A stretch of DNA of 64,000 nt from the NCBI RefSeq assembly GCF_023073915.1, contig NZ_JADPKK010000019.1, positions 558,001-622,000 on the forward strand, given 5' to 3'. The notes under the pieces were generated by a model. It worked only from the letters and a program-made list of their open reading frames with translations, was not told the DNA's origin and did no database searches. Positions 32,214-42,710 of the stretch are shown here, piece after piece. Every line of letters begins with the position of its first letter. Position 1 is the stretch's first letter. A program made the translations under genes and the position numbers. The DNA is from Bradyrhizobium sp. 149. Its GTDB lineage: Bacteria > Pseudomonadota > Alphaproteobacteria > Rhizobiales > Xanthobacteraceae.

Positions 32214-33148
32214 GCCGACAGCGCCAGCCGCAGGCCCTCATCGAGGGAGATCGGCGGATGCCAGCCGGTTGCCGTCGCCTTGGCGAGATTGAGCTCGAGC
32301 GAGCCGATCAGGCTGTCATGCGTATCCTGGCGGCGCATCACGCTCAGCAGCGTGCTGAGCAGTTCCGGCGGCATGCCGAACAGTCGCGGGTTCTTGCCGG
32401 CAGCCTTGGCCAGCCGCTCGATGAACTCGGGCGTCGAGACCTGCTCCCTGTCAGCCACCAGGAAGATTTCGAAATTGCTCGCGGGATCTGGATGAGATAG
32501 CCGGCGCAGGATGAACGACGACAGGTTCTGCACGGCAAGGAAGGCGCGGTGATTACGGATCGCGGCAAAGGGCAGCGGCAGCCCGAGGTTCACTGCACGC
32601 GTCAGCAACGCGAAATTTCCCTTGGCGCCCGCACCGTAGACCAGCGGCGGCCTGATCACGGAGATTTTCATGGCACTGTCGCGCGCGAGCGTCTTCAAGC
32701 CTGCTTCGGCCGCGGCCTTGGACATGCCGTAGAGACCGCGCGGCGTCAGGATATCGTCCTCGCTGAACGGCGCGCGGCCCTCGTTGCTGCGGCCGTGCAC
32801 GAGAACGGTGCTGATGAAGATGAACTGGCGCACGCCAGCCATCGCCGCACTGCGCGCCAGGTGCAGAGTGCCGGCAATGTTGACGTTGCGGTAGAGCTGG
32901 ACTGCATGCTCCTCGTGTTTGTGATGCACCCGCGCGGCGAGATGAACGATTGCGTCGACGCCTTGAAGCGCGGTCTGCCAGTCGGTTTCGGGGCCGATCG
33001 TTTCGATCACGACCTCGTCGTCCATGCCTTCCGATCTGCGCAACGCGCGGCGGACCGACCATCCCGCGCGCGCCAGCGCGGGCACGACATGACGGCCGAC
33101 GAAACCGCTCGCACCCGTCACCAGCACGACTGGCTTGCTTTCGTTCAT
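32201..33148 (-). CDS. NAD-dependent epimerase/reductase, WbpV/WreQ-like (probable UDP-QuiNAc synthesis)
   Basis: The product is 315 residues, an extended short-chain dehydrogenase. NAD loop V-T-G-A-S-G-F-V-G-R-H (about 10-20), V-H-L-A-A-R-V-H, S-T-V-L-V-H-G and catalytic Y-G-M-S-K. WbpV-like enzymes reduce UDP-4-keto-6-deoxy-GlcNAc to UDP-QuiNAc, and the R. etli homologue WreQ does this after the WreV dehydratase. The function is inferred from family resemblance and from the WbpM-like gene in the same operon. The start codon overlaps the end of the upstream glycosyltransferase gene (ATGA). Confidence 0.8.
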   Translation of the reverse strand: MNESKPVVLVTGASGFVGRHVVPALARAGWSVRRALRRSEGMDDEVVIETIGPETDWQTALQGVDAIVHLAARVHHKHEEHAVQLYRNVNIAGTLHLARSAAMAGVRQFIFISTVLVHGRSNEGRAPFSEDDILTPRGLYGMSKAAAEAGLKTLARDSAMKISVIRPPLVYGAGAKGNFALLTRAVNLGLPLPFAAIRNHRAFLAVQNLSSFILRRLSHPDPASNFEIFLVADREQVSTPEFIERLAKAAGKNPRLFGMPPELLSTLLSVMRRQDTHDSLIGSLELNLAKATATGWHPPISLDEGLRLALSAQDS

Positions 33149-34365
33149 CGCTGCTCCGCCAGTTCGGGGTTGCGCAACAATTCGTCGACCAGCGCCGCAT
33201 AGGCATCCATCGCGGTGACGCGATCGAACTTCGCTGCCGCCTTCACCGCGCGCTCCGCAATAGTGACACCGTCGGAGCAAGACGCCCCACGGATCGCCTC
33301 GGCCAGTTGATCGGCACGGCCGGGCGCCACGACCCAGCCGAGCCCGTTCTCTACCACCGTCAACGCGGCCTCGGCCTCAGGCTCGGAGACCAGCACCACG
33401 GGACGGCCGACCGCCAGCAGATTGTAGAACCGGCTCGGCACCGACACCCCCGCAACGTCCTTCCGGTACGGAATGATCCAGAGATTGGCAGCCGTCAGGA
33501 ATGCCTCGAGCTCGGCATCCTCGACCCGCGCCACGAAGGAGACATTGGGCAAATTCGCTTCGGCCTGCAACTGCTTCAACCGCTCGAAGCCGATGCCCCA
33601 GCCGGAGAGCAGGAAGTGAATGTCCGGCTCGGCCCTCAAAAGGCGCGCCGCCTCGAACACGATCTCCGGATCATGGGTGAAGCCGAGATTGCCCGACAGA
33701 CCGACGACGAAACGCGCTGAGAGCGCTTTGCGGAACGGATTATCCGCCGTCACCGGCCGGGGTGCGACCACGAGCGTCGCCCAGTTCGGGATGAAGCGGA
33801 TCTTGTTCCGCGTCATGCCGGAATAGCTCAGCAGTGGCCGCTCGGCATCGCGGCCGATGGTGATGACGGCATTGAGCGCGCGGAACATCAGGCTATTGGC
33901 GACGCGCATCGTCATGGTCACGATCGAACCAGGCTTCAGAAGACCAGCCATCACCAGCACGTCGGGGAAGAGGTCGTGCATGATCAGCGCCGAGCGCGCG
34001 CCCTTCAGCCTTGCCGCCGCCGCGACCGCGTAAGGCAGCATGAACGGTGCGGTGACGGTGAGCACGACGTCACCTCGCCTCAGCTCCCGTGTCAACGCCA
34101 GGAACGTGCGCGCCGCGAACAGCAGCTCCGAGACCCCGCGCCGCACCAGCGCCGCCTTGCCTGCCATCCGGTTCTTGACGGCGACGATTCGCGGCTTGCC
34201 CGGGCCGGTCTGCGATGCCGGCAACGCGCCTGATGAGCCCGACAGCACCACGACCTCGTGATCCCCGGCGATGCGGCAGGCGATCTCGGCCATGATCGCC
34301 GCCGTCGTGCTCGGATCAGGCGGGTAATGCTGGCTCGCGACGATGATCTTGCCTGGAGGCTGCAT
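33145..34365 (-). CDS. Family-4 glycosyltransferase, WbuB-like
   Basis: The product is 406 residues, a GT-B enzyme. The N-terminus K-I-I-V-A-S-Q-H-Y-P-P-D-P-S-T-T-A-A is typical of WbuB-like transferases adding amino-deoxy sugars to an O-antigen repeat. The donor-domain signature is F-V-V-G-L-S-G-N-L-G, P-Y-R-K-D-V-A-G-V-S-V-P-S-R-F-Y-N-L-L-A-V-G-R-P-V-V. It follows the dehydratase gene by two bases. The sugar donor cannot be named. Confidence 0.85.
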   Translation of the reverse strand: MQPPGKIIVASQHYPPDPSTTAAIMAEIACRIAGDHEVVVLSGSSGALPASQTGPGKPRIVAVKNRMAGKAALVRRGVSELLFAARTFLALTRELRRGDVVLTVTAPFMLPYAVAAAARLKGARSALIMHDLFPDVLVMAGLLKPGSIVTMTMRVANSLMFRALNAVITIGRDAERPLLSYSGMTRNKIRFIPNWATLVVAPRPVTADNPFRKALSARFVVGLSGNLGFTHDPEIVFEAARLLRAEPDIHFLLSGWGIGFERLKQLQAEANLPNVSFVARVEDAELEAFLTAANLWIIPYRKDVAGVSVPSRFYNLLAVGRPVVLVSEPEAEAALTVVENGLGWVVAPGRADQLAEAIRGASCSDGVTIAERAVKAAAKFDRVTAMDAYAALVDELLRNPELAEQR

Positions 34366-34367
34366 AG

Positions 34368-36281
34368 TCAGGCCGCGGTCGACCCGAATTCCGGAACCGC
34401 GTCCTTCAGGATGGTCCTGATAGTGGCCCGATCGTCGCGCGCGATCGCCTGCTCCAGCGCCGCAATCCATTTGCGCAGCGTCTGCATCGGCGGCTCATTT
34501 GGCTGCGCGGCCATGATGCCGGAGACGCCGATCTCGCGGGTCGGCTCCTCGGAGGCGAACAGGATTTCGTGCAGGCGTTCGCCGGGCCGCATGCCCGTGA
34601 ACACGATTTCGATGTCGTAGCCGGGTTGCAGGCCCGAGAGACGGATCATGCGCTCGGCGAGATCGACGATCTTCACCGGCTGGCCCATGTTGAGCACGTA
34701 GACCGACACGTCCGAACGCTGCGTTCCGAGCGCATGCGTTGCCGCCGTGATGACGAGATCGCAGGCCTCGCGGATGGTCATGAAGTAGCGGACCATGTCG
34801 GGATGCGTGACCGTCACGGGGCCGCCCGCATCGATCTGGGCCTTGAACTTCGGCACCACCGATCCGTTCGACGCCAGCACGTTGCCGAACCGGACCGAGA
34901 TCAGCCGCATCGATCGCCTGGCGCCGCCGTGAGCCGCCGCAAGATCATGGTCGAGCGCCTGGCAATACATCTCGGCGAAGCGCTTCGTGAGGCCGAGCAT
35001 CGACACCGGCTCGATCGCTTTGTCGGTCGAGATCATCACCATGGCTTCGGCGCCGGCGCTGTGCGCGGCATCGGCAACGTTGATTGAGCCGAAGATGTTG
35101 GTCTTGACCCCCTCGCTCCAGTCGCGCTCGAGGATCGGCACGTGCTTGAGCGCGGCGGCATGGAATACGATGTCCGGCTTGAACTCGGCCATCAGACGGA
35201 TGATGCGCTCACGGTCGCGGATGTCGGCGATCCTTCCTTCGATCGAAGCAGTCGCACCGCGGGCCGCGAGCGCTTCCGTGATCGCATAGAGCGCCGGCTC
35301 GGAATTTTCCACGATCAGGAGCCGCGCGGCGCCGAACGCGACGACACGCTCGCAGATCTCGGAACCGATCGAGCCGCCCCCGCCGGTGACGATCACCGCC
35401 TTGCCCTCGATCAGGGCCTCGAGCCGCGCGTAGTCGATCGTCTCGCTCGGTCGCAGCAGCAGGTCCTCGACGGCGACGGCCGTGAGCCGCGGCGTATCGC
35501 CGCTCTCGAGCGAAGGCATGCGGTTGACTATCACGCCGAGCTTGCGCGCCCGCATCAGGATCGATTCGGGATGGGCCTCCGGCTCGAATGCGGTTGGCGT
35601 CATCACGACGCGCGCGATCGCCTTGCCGCGCTTGGCGAAGTCGGCGACGACGTCCTCGATGTCATCGACGCCGCCCAGGACCGGGATGTTGCGGATGGAG
35701 TGTCCGCGGTCGGAACTCGACGGCGATAGCACGCCGACCGGCCAGATGCGCTTGATCGCCCCGCTCTCGATTCCGCGCAACAGCACCTCGGCGTCCGCGG
35801 CGCGGCCGATCAGCAGCGTCGGCGCGGCATCGCCGGTGCGGGCGTGACGCCGTACCCGCGTATAGCGGAAATAGCGGTAGGCCATGCGCAGCGCACTGAG
35901 GAAGGAGATCTCAAGGAACCAGTAGAGGACGATGGTCACCTTGCCGAGGAAGAAGGCGCCGCGGACGTTGGGGGCGACGAAGATGTAGTCGAGCACCAGG
36001 AGTGCAACCGTCAGCACGGTCGCGACGCGGATGATGTTCAGCGCGTCGGGCAGCGAGATGAAGCGCCATTTCGTCGTGGTCAGGTTGAAGACGAAGAACA
36101 CAACCACGCTGAAGGCGAGGAAATAGGGCAGGATCTGGATCAGCAGCGGCAGGCGGTCGAAGAAACCGTCGCCGCCCTCGAAGCGCAGATAGAAGGCAGT
36201 GAACAGCGCCGCCGTGGTCGCCAGCAGGTCGTGGAGCGCGATCAGGAAATTGCGCAAGGTGAGATGCGAAAGACGCGTCAT
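34368..36281 (-). CDS. Membrane UDP-GlcNAc 4,6-dehydratase (WbpM/CapD family)
   Basis: The product is 637 residues: an N-terminal region with four membrane helices (about 10-130), a cofactor-like domain (about 140-265), then a catalytic short-chain dehydrogenase domain (about 280-600). The catalytic domain has G-G-G-G-S-I-G-S-E-I, I-S-T-D-K-A-I-E-P-V-S-M-L-G-L-T-K-R and T-G-M-R-P-G-E-R-L-H-E. WbpM-family enzymes make UDP-4-keto-6-deoxy sugars; the R. etli homologue (WreV) serves QuiNAc synthesis. The start at 36281 (M-T-R-L-S-H-L) is chosen because the residues upstream lack family character. Confidence 0.92.
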   Translation of the reverse strand: MTRLSHLTLRNFLIALHDLLATTAALFTAFYLRFEGGDGFFDRLPLLIQILPYFLAFSVVVFFVFNLTTTKWRFISLPDALNIIRVATVLTVALLVLDYIFVAPNVRGAFFLGKVTIVLYWFLEISFLSALRMAYRYFRYTRVRRHARTGDAAPTLLIGRAADAEVLLRGIESGAIKRIWPVGVLSPSSSDRGHSIRNIPVLGGVDDIEDVVADFAKRGKAIARVVMTPTAFEPEAHPESILMRARKLGVIVNRMPSLESGDTPRLTAVAVEDLLLRPSETIDYARLEALIEGKAVIVTGGGGSIGSEICERVVAFGAARLLIVENSEPALYAITEALAARGATASIEGRIADIRDRERIIRLMAEFKPDIVFHAAALKHVPILERDWSEGVKTNIFGSINVADAAHSAGAEAMVMISTDKAIEPVSMLGLTKRFAEMYCQALDHDLAAAHGGARRSMRLISVRFGNVLASNGSVVPKFKAQIDAGGPVTVTHPDMVRYFMTIREACDLVITAATHALGTQRSDVSVYVLNMGQPVKIVDLAERMIRLSGLQPGYDIEIVFTGMRPGERLHEILFASEEPTREIGVSGIMAAQPNEPPMQTLRKWIAALEQAIARDDRATIRTILKDAVPEFGSTAA

Positions 36282-36364
36282 CCGCTGACCGATGAAATCC
36301 GTTGAGGTGCAACCTGACCGCGCTGATAGCCCATCTCGACGAGAGTTGCCAGCCGCGCGGCCGT

Positions 36365-37651
36365 TCAGGAACCGGCTTCTGCCGCCTTCGCTTCGGCCTG
36401 CTGAGCCCGGATCACCATGCCGCCGGCAACGCCGACGCCGATGACGTACATCCAGCCCTCGTGGAAGTCGAACAGATGGGAATTGAACAGCGAGGTGAAG
36501 ACGTTCTGGACCACGACCAGGAGGCCGACCCAGTTTGCGAGGCCGTCGCCGCGAAACAACAGCAGATGCAGGATCCAGATGGCGTAGAGAGCGGCGACGC
36601 CGATGATGCCCCATTGCACGGCAACGTTCAGCGTCTGGTTATGCGGGTTGCCGATCACCTCGGCGGACGCTTTATTCTGGGCGCCGGACGTCGCGGCACG
36701 CTCGAACAATCCGCGCGTCGCGCCCGTGCCGTGCCCCATGATCGGTGCCTCCGCGAAGAAGCCGACGGATTTCCGCCAGAATTCGAGCCGCAGGCCGGCC
36801 GAAGTCGGCTCGCCTTTTTCCACATAGCGTGTGTAGTCACTGGCAAAGCTGTCGGCGGTCCTGCGCAATTGCGGCGAGGCCTGCCAGGCGAGAACCGCGC
36901 CCACGAGCAGGGCCGCAGAGATGATCGCGATGCTGCGCCATCTCAGATGAAGCAACGCAAACACACCGAACATGATCGGAATGGTGACCAGCGCGGTGCG
37001 CGACACCACCACGAAGGCCATGTTGACGAAGAAGGCTAGCGCGAGCGCCGTGAGCAGCCCGGCGATCCAGTATCGCTTCTGGCGCAGCAACTGCACGATC
37101 GGATAGGCGAGCGCGACCGCGCAGAGCGTGAACTCCTGGCTCTGGTCGATGTAGTTCTTCACAAAGATGCCGTGTTCGACACGGTCGGATTTGATCGCGA
37201 GGTCCGGGTAGAAGGCGACGAGCCATGACATCACCGACAATAGCGCGCAGGACACCAGGAAGGCGACGAAGACCCAATGCCCGCGCGGAGAGCGCGCAAA
37301 ATGATAGAGCAGGACCGGCAGCACCAGCAGCTTGACGGTCGGATTGACCGCGTAGAATCGCGCGCCCCAGGCCGCGTCCGACCACAGCGTCCCGACCAGC
37401 GCGAGCAGGACCAGTGCAATCGGCGCCGCGCAGATCGGACGCTTCAGCGATTGCAGGAATTCGCGCACGTCGAGGAACGGCACCATGCAGAGCAGCATCA
37501 GGGCGTTGAAGATCCCCGCAAGCGAAGTCGACCATGGCAGCGAGGCCGCGGTCAGGATCGCGAACAGATCGACCGTCTCGGACCAGGCCGCCGGGCTGCG
37601 CAGACGCCGCCACAGCACCTGGCCGGTCGTCTCCCCCGCGAGCGTCGTCAC
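36365..37651 (-). CDS. O-antigen ligase family protein (WaaL-like)
   Basis: This 428-residue membrane protein with about 11-12 helices probably attaches the undecaprenyl-linked O-chain to the core. Helices begin near residue 30. The long periplasmic loop contains [24 protein letters not shown] and [13 protein letters not shown], with the conserved G-x-G and P-H-N features of the Wzy/WaaL family. A role as Wzy polymerase is possible. The GTG start overlaps the hldE stop (GTGA). Confidence 0.88.
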   Translation of the reverse strand: MTTLAGETTGQVLWRRLRSPAAWSETVDLFAILTAASLPWSTSLAGIFNALMLLCMVPFLDVREFLQSLKRPICAAPIALVLLALVGTLWSDAAWGARFYAVNPTVKLLVLPVLLYHFARSPRGHWVFVAFLVSCALLSVMSWLVAFYPDLAIKSDRVEHGIFVKNYIDQSQEFTLCAVALAYPIVQLLRQKRYWIAGLLTALALAFFVNMAFVVVSRTALVTIPIMFGVFALLHLRWRSIAIISAALLVGAVLAWQASPQLRRTADSFASDYTRYVEKGEPTSAGLRLEFWRKSVGFFAEAPIMGHGTGATRGLFERAATSGAQNKASAEVIGNPHNQTLNVAVQWGIIGVAALYAIWILHLLLFRGDGLANWVGLLVVVQNVFTSLFNSHLFDFHEGWMYVIGVGVAGGMVIRAQQAEAKAAEAGS

Positions 37652-39132
37652 TTGCCCTCTCCCCGCGCGCGATGAACCAGCGCGGTCGTGCTGAAACCCT
37701 GGAGAATGTCGACCAGCACGACATTTCCGCCCGCGGCCTCGACGACCTCATGGCCGACCACCTGCTCGCGGGTGTAATCGCCCCCCTTGATCAGCGCGCT
37801 CGGCTTGATGCGGCTGATCAGGTCGATCGGCGTATCCTCGTCGAAGATGACGACGAGATCGACGGCTTCGAGCGCCGCCAGCACTTCCGCTCGCGCCCGC
37901 TCGTCCTGAACGGGGCGGTCGGTGCCCTTCAGCCGCCGTACCGAGGCGTCGCTGTTCAGCCCTACGATCAGGCGATCGCAGGCGGAGCGGGCGGCGGTCA
38001 GGACCTTGACGTGGCCGGGATGCAGGATGTCGAAGCAGCCATTGGTGAAGCCGACGCGCTGGCCTTGGCTCTTCCATTCCACGAGCTGCGCGTCGAGTGT
38101 ATCACGCTCGAGCACGATCTTCTCCTCGGCCGCGAGATAGGCATGCGGCAGGATCCTTCGCTTCAGCTCGGCCGTGCCTACGCTGGCGGTGCCCTGCTTG
38201 CCGACGGCGACGGCGGCCGCGGCACTTGCCATGCGCAGCGCCGTGTCCCAGTTCGCGCCCGTGGCCAGCGACACCGCGAGCGCCGCGGCAACGGTGTCGC
38301 CGGCGCCGGAGACGTCGCGCACCTTCACCGGATACGCCGGAACGTGAACGGCCTCGCCATTGCGCGGCACCAGCGTCATGCCGTGCTCGCCTTGCGTGAC
38401 CAGGATCGCCTGGCAATCGGCGAGGCGCATCACGTCCTCGCTGGCATCGACGATGCTCTGCGGCGTGTCGGCGCGGCTTCGGGTCGCCTCCGAAAATTCC
38501 TTGCGATTGGGCGTCAGCAGCGTCGCGCCGCGATAGATCGCCCAGTTCAGGCTCTTGGGATCGACGATCACGGGCTTGCCGAGCTTTCGCGCGGCGTCGA
38601 TCGTGTGGCGGATCACGCGGGCGGTCAGCACGCCCTTGGCGTAGTCGGACAGCAGCACGATGTCGGCGCGCGCGATGTGCGGCAGGATCGCGTCGATCAG
38701 CTTGGTCTCGATCGTATCGGAGGCAGGCTGTGCCTGCTCCCAATCCGCACGCAGCATGTGCGTGGAAAAATGCTCGGAGACGAAGCGGACCTTTCGCGTG
38801 GTCGGGCGCGAGGGATCGCACACCAGCACGCTTTCGATTGCACCCTGCTCCGCGAGCGCCGAGGCGAGCTGCCTGCCCGCATCGTCCGCGCCGACGAGGC
38901 CGACGAAGATGCAGCGGGCGCCGAGTGCGGCGACATTGCGCGCGACATTGCCGGCACCGCCGATATGGATCTCGCTGCGCTGTGCCGCGATGACAGGCGC
39001 CGGCGCCTCCGGCGATATCCGCGACACCTCGCCATAGACGAACTCATCCAGCATGATGTCGCCGATGCACAGCACCGTGCGGCCTGAGATGGCTTGCGCG
39101 AGGGCATCGAAATCGAGAATGGGCGTCGGCAT
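37648..39132 (-). CDS. hldE: Bifunctional heptose-7-phosphate kinase / heptose-1-phosphate adenylyltransferase
   Basis: The product is 494 residues. The N-terminal ribokinase-type kinase domain (about 1-340) has [19 protein letters not shown] and G-A-G-D-T-V-A-A-A. The C-terminal cytidylyltransferase-type domain (about 360-490) has [14 protein letters not shown] and I-K-G-G-D-Y. It makes ADP-glycero-manno-heptose with HldD for the LPS core. It lies 11 bases after hldD. Confidence 0.95.
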   Translation of the reverse strand: MPTPILDFDALAQAISGRTVLCIGDIMLDEFVYGEVSRISPEAPAPVIAAQRSEIHIGGAGNVARNVAALGARCIFVGLVGADDAGRQLASALAEQGAIESVLVCDPSRPTTRKVRFVSEHFSTHMLRADWEQAQPASDTIETKLIDAILPHIARADIVLLSDYAKGVLTARVIRHTIDAARKLGKPVIVDPKSLNWAIYRGATLLTPNRKEFSEATRSRADTPQSIVDASEDVMRLADCQAILVTQGEHGMTLVPRNGEAVHVPAYPVKVRDVSGAGDTVAAALAVSLATGANWDTALRMASAAAAVAVGKQGTASVGTAELKRRILPHAYLAAEEKIVLERDTLDAQLVEWKSQGQRVGFTNGCFDILHPGHVKVLTAARSACDRLIVGLNSDASVRRLKGTDRPVQDERARAEVLAALEAVDLVVIFDEDTPIDLISRIKPSALIKGGDYTREQVVGHEVVEAAGGNVVLVDILQGFSTTALVHRARGEGK

Positions 39133-39143
39133 GGTGATGGGCC

Positions 39144-40124
39144 TCAGCGGAAGCGGTCGGGCCGGTCGAGATAATCCCCGACATAGGCTTTCACCGCGTC
39201 CTCGAGCGTCGTGAAACCACCATTATAGCCGGCGCGGTGGAGGCGATCGACCTGGCTCTGGGTGAAATACTGGTAGCTGCCGCGGATCTGCTCGGGCATG
39301 TCGATGTATTCGATCTTGGGGCTGGCGCCGAGCACGGCATAGGCCGCGAGCATCAGATCCCTGAAGCTGCGCGCCTTGCCGGTGCCGACATTGAAGATGC
39401 CGGACACCGACGGCGTCGCCAGCAGCCACATAATGACGCGCACGACGTCGTCGACATAGATGAAATCGCGGCGCTGATCGCCGTCGGCGATGCCTTCGCG
39501 ATGCGACTTGAACAATTGCACGACGCGGCCGCCTTTGACGTCGTCGAAGCGCCGCGCCAGCACGCTCATCATCGAGCCCTTGTGGTATTCGTTGGGGCCG
39601 AACACGTTGAAGAATTTCAGCCCCACCCATTGCGGCGGCAGCTTCTCGCCGTTCGCTGCGCGCTCGGCGACGGCGAGATCGAACAGGTGCTTGCTCCAGC
39701 CGTAGAGATTCATCGGCCGTAGTTTCTTCAGCGCAAGGATCGAGGCGTCGTCGTCAAATCCTGCCTCGCCGTCGCCATAGGTCGCCGCCGAGGAGGCGTA
39801 GATCAGCGGCACCGCATTCCCCGTGCACCAGTCCAGGAGGCGCATCGACATGCGGAAGTTGGTCTCGAACACGAGGTCGCCGTCGGTCGCGGTGGTCGCG
39901 GAAATCGCCCCGAGATGGATCACGGCGTCGAGCTTGCGGCCCTTCAGCCAATCCAACAGTTCGGCCGGCGGCACGATATCCACAAGCTGCCGCTTGGCGA
40001 GGTTGCGCCATTTGCCGTCTTTGCCAAGAAGATCGCAGACGACGACGTCGCTGCGGCCGGCCTCGTTCAGCGCGGCGACGACATTCGATCCGATAAAACC
40101 GGCCCCGCCGGTCACCAGCAACAT
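39144..40124 (-). CDS. hldD: ADP-glyceromanno-heptose 6-epimerase
   Basis: The product is 326 residues, an extended short-chain dehydrogenase. [11 protein letters not shown] at residues 4-14, A-T-Y-G-D-G-E and Y-G-W-S-K, and [13 protein letters not shown], which is specific for HldD/RfaD. It converts the D,D- to the L,D-heptose donor used by WaaF. It is the first gene of the minus-strand LPS operon and is divergent from waaF. Confidence 0.95.
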   Translation of the reverse strand: MLLVTGGAGFIGSNVVAALNEAGRSDVVVCDLLGKDGKWRNLAKRQLVDIVPPAELLDWLKGRKLDAVIHLGAISATTATDGDLVFETNFRMSMRLLDWCTGNAVPLIYASSAATYGDGEAGFDDDASILALKKLRPMNLYGWSKHLFDLAVAERAANGEKLPPQWVGLKFFNVFGPNEYHKGSMMSVLARRFDDVKGGRVVQLFKSHREGIADGDQRRDFIYVDDVVRVIMWLLATPSVSGIFNVGTGKARSFRDLMLAAYAVLGASPKIEYIDMPEQIRGSYQYFTQSQVDRLHRAGYNGGFTTLEDAVKAYVGDYLDRPDRFR

Positions 40125-40181
40125 TCCAACTTCCCTGCCAGATTTTGCCTGCCCGAAGTTTTGCGGCCCGGTCCTGCCCTA

Positions 40182-40216
40182 GCGCATGATCCGCCAAAGT
40201 GTAAGCGGTTTTGGGA
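40182..40216. repeat. Palindromic intergenic repeat, family B (partial copy)
   Basis: gcgcatgatcc followed by aaagtgtaagcggtttt matches one arm and the interior of the 19607-19655 element in inverted orientation. It lies in the hldD / waaF divergent region. Confidence 0.6.
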
Positions 40217-40298
40217 TTGCCGCTCAGCCGACTTTACCTGCCGGCCCGGAGCGGCTACCGAACCGCCACATCAGCGCACCCACGGTCCAATCTAACAA

Positions 40299-41369
40299 AT
40301 GAACAAAGATTCGCAATTTGGTGGAGATACAGATCGGGGCGACACGCGCCCGATCCTGATCGTCCCCTATATGTGGATCGGCGATTTCGTCCGGAATCAC
40401 ACCGTGGTGCGGGTCCTGAAGGAGCGCTGGCCGAACCGGCCAGTCGATCTGCTCACGACATCCCTGTGCGCCCCGCTGGTCGACTACATGCCCGGCGTGC
40501 GCGCTGGGATCGTCTGGGACCTGCCGCGCGGCCAGCTCGCCGTGGGCCGCCAGCTCGGCTTGGCGAAGCTCCTGCGCGAGCGGAACTACGGCACCGCCCT
40601 GGTGCTGCCCCGGACCTGGAAGGCGGCTATTGCGCCCGCTTTGGCCGGGATCCCGGAGAGGGTCGGCTTCGTCGGCGAGTTCCGGTTCGGCCTGCTCAAC
40701 CGCTGGCGCTGGGGCGAGAAGAAGCTGCCGCGCTTCATCGACAAGAATGCTGCCCTCGCCCAGCCCGATGGAGCCCCCCTGCCGGGGGAATGGCCGGTGC
40801 CGCAATTGCGGGTCCCGGCCGAGGACATCGTCCGCTGGCGGCAGGCCAACGGCCTCAGCGCCGGCGCAGCTGTGGCGCTGGCTCCCGGCTCGGTCGGGGT
40901 GTCAAAGCGCTGGACCTACTATCCCGAGGCCGCCCGCTTGCTGGCCGGGCGCGGCCTTGAGGTCTGGGTGGTCGGCGGCCCCGGGGAAAAGAGCCTGGCC
41001 CAGGAGATCGTCGCGGCCGGCGGCCCTGATGTCCGGGACCTCACCGGCACTGATCTGCGCAACGGCGTGCTGGCCATGGCCGCGGCCGGGGTCGCGATCT
41101 CCAACGATTCCGGGCTGATGCACATCGCAGCCGCCCTGGGCACGCCGACCATGGGCATCTTCGGCCCGACCAGCCCCTATCTCTGGGCGCCCCTCAACGG
41201 CCTTGCCGCGACCGTGGTCCAGGACAAGAGCGTGCTGTCGTGCCAGCCCTGCCAGAGCACGATCTGCAGGATGAACGACCACCGCTGCATGCGGGATATC
41301 GCGGCGGGCGAGGTGGTGGAGATCGCGGAGCGGGTGCTGGGTGAAGCTGGAATGCGCGCTACGACTTGA
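40299..41369 (+). CDS. waaF: Lipopolysaccharide heptosyltransferase II
   Basis: The product is 356 residues, a GT9 family GT-B enzyme. P-Y-M-W-I-G-D-F-V at about 26-34, then A-L-A-P-G-S-V-G-V-S-K-R-W, and the donor loop A-I-S-N-D-S-G-L-M-H-I-A-A-A-L-G-T-P-T. The C-terminus has the S-C-Q-P-C-Q pattern of this family. It transfers heptose to the LPS core using the ADP-heptose made by hldD/hldE. No heptosyltransferase I gene is in the window. Confidence 0.92.
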   Translation: MNKDSQFGGDTDRGDTRPILIVPYMWIGDFVRNHTVVRVLKERWPNRPVDLLTTSLCAPLVDYMPGVRAGIVWDLPRGQLAVGRQLGLAKLLRERNYGTALVLPRTWKAAIAPALAGIPERVGFVGEFRFGLLNRWRWGEKKLPRFIDKNAALAQPDGAPLPGEWPVPQLRVPAEDIVRWRQANGLSAGAAVALAPGSVGVSKRWTYYPEAARLLAGRGLEVWVVGGPGEKSLAQEIVAAGGPDVRDLTGTDLRNGVLAMAAAGVAISNDSGLMHIAAALGTPTMGIFGPTSPYLWAPLNGLAATVVQDKSVLSCQPCQSTICRMNDHRCMRDIAAGEVVEIAERVLGEAGMRATT

Positions 41370-41547
41370 GGCCGTTGGGGCTGCGCCGATGATGACATCA
41401 TGCCGGTGTTTTGCCCGACGAGTCAAATTCATTTCGTAAAGTCAGCAACGCAATAGACCGACCGCCAAGCCATTGATTTCACTGTCCCCGTCTACTGTGC
41501 ATGGGGTTGTTTTCACGGTTTTTGTTTTGCGGGCACAAAGCGCGGGT
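41370..41547. other. Intergenic region between waaF and the lpcC-like gene
   Basis: There are 178 bases with no gene. Parts (around 41390-41440 and 41500-41530) resemble a short intergenic element I associate with Bradyrhizobium (tgccggtgttttgcccgacg, gcatggggttgttttc). Only partial matches are visible. Confidence 0.4.
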
Positions 41548-42585
41548 TCAAAGCAGCGGCCGATACACCTCGCCGATCCGTGCGGCCTCCGCATCGAGGC
41601 TGAATCGTTCGAGCACCCGTGCCCGCCCGCGCTCGCCCATCGCGCTTGCTGTGGCTACATCGCACATCAGCGGCTCCAGCGCAGCGACCAATGCGTCCAC
41701 GTCGCCCGTCGGGATCAGCACGCCCGTCACCCCATCCTCGACCACCAGCTCGGCCGCGCCCGCACGCGCGGCGACGAGCGCGCTGCCGGCCGCCATCGCC
41801 TCGATCAGCGTCAGGCCAAAGCCTTCGTTGCGGGAGGTGAAGGCGTAGATCGTCAGCCGCTGATACCAGCGTTGCACCGCTTCGATCGGCAACTCGCCGG
41901 TGATGACGATGCGCGATTGCAGGCCGGCGGCCTCGATCCGCTTCTTCAGGTCGCTTGCAAACGGTGTCTGCTCGGCTGTGACCTGGCCGACAATGATTGC
42001 GGTGAAATCCGGATAACGCGGCAGCAAGCGGCACATCGCATCGACGAACACATCCGTGCCCTTCTGCGCACGCACGCGGCCGAAGCAGCCAATCGCGTAG
42101 CGGCCCGGCAGCGCGGCTTCCGCGAAGGCAGCAGTGCGATCTGCCGGCTGCGCATAGACCTCGGTGTCGACGCCGTGCGGAATCACCGTCGCCTTCACCT
42201 TCAGGAACGAGGCTGAAAGATCTGACGTCGCGATGATCGCGTCCATGCGCCGGATCAGCCAGCGCGTGATCCAGCTATGATGGCGCTGCGCCGCCGAGGT
42301 GAAGACCAGTTTCAGCGGCCAACCAAGGGCGCGCAGCACGACGCCCGCGATCATCTCGTTGTTGCGGCGCGCGTGCCAGATCAGCGGCGCCTTGCGACGC
42401 CACAAACTCAGAAGATCGGCACTGCTCAGTCGCGCGATCCCCTCCGGCGCGTCGGAGCCGAACCATGCGGCGCGAAACAGCTTTGCCAGCCGCGGCGCCA
42501 CCATTCGGTTGGTCGCGGTGACCCCGGAATAGCGCCTGTGCAGATTTGGCACGATCACTTCGAGATCGCTTGGGGAATTCGCCAC
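41548..42585 (-). CDS. lpcC: GT4 glycosyltransferase, LpcC-like LPS core mannosyltransferase
   Basis: The product is 345 residues, a GT-B enzyme. The N-terminus E-V-I-V-P-N-L-H-R-R-Y-S-G-V-T-A-T-N resembles rhizobial LpcC, which adds mannose to Kdo in the inner core. The donor domain has G-C-F-G-R-V-R-A-Q-K-G-T-D-V and E-G-F-G-L-T-L-I-E-A-M-A. The GTG at 42585 is preferred because GGAG lies 6-7 bases upstream; an ATG at 42621 is 12 codons earlier. GDP-mannose from manC would be the donor. Confidence 0.78.
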   Translation of the reverse strand: MANSPSDLEVIVPNLHRRYSGVTATNRMVAPRLAKLFRAAWFGSDAPEGIARLSSADLLSLWRRKAPLIWHARRNNEMIAGVVLRALGWPLKLVFTSAAQRHHSWITRWLIRRMDAIIATSDLSASFLKVKATVIPHGVDTEVYAQPADRTAAFAEAALPGRYAIGCFGRVRAQKGTDVFVDAMCRLLPRYPDFTAIIVGQVTAEQTPFASDLKKRIEAAGLQSRIVITGELPIEAVQRWYQRLTIYAFTSRNEGFGLTLIEAMAAGSALVAARAGAAELVVEDGVTGVLIPTGDVDALVAALEPLMCDVATASAMGERGRARVLERFSLDAEAARIGEVYRPLL

Positions 42586-42710
42586 GTCACGCTCCGTTTC
42601 GAAAGTCCCTATACGCAACATTAAGCATAGTGACCAGTTCAGCCGCGCCGATACCCACTCTTCACCACGTAAACGTTAGTTTGGAGCGTTGATCGAAGAC
42701 GGGTGAGACC

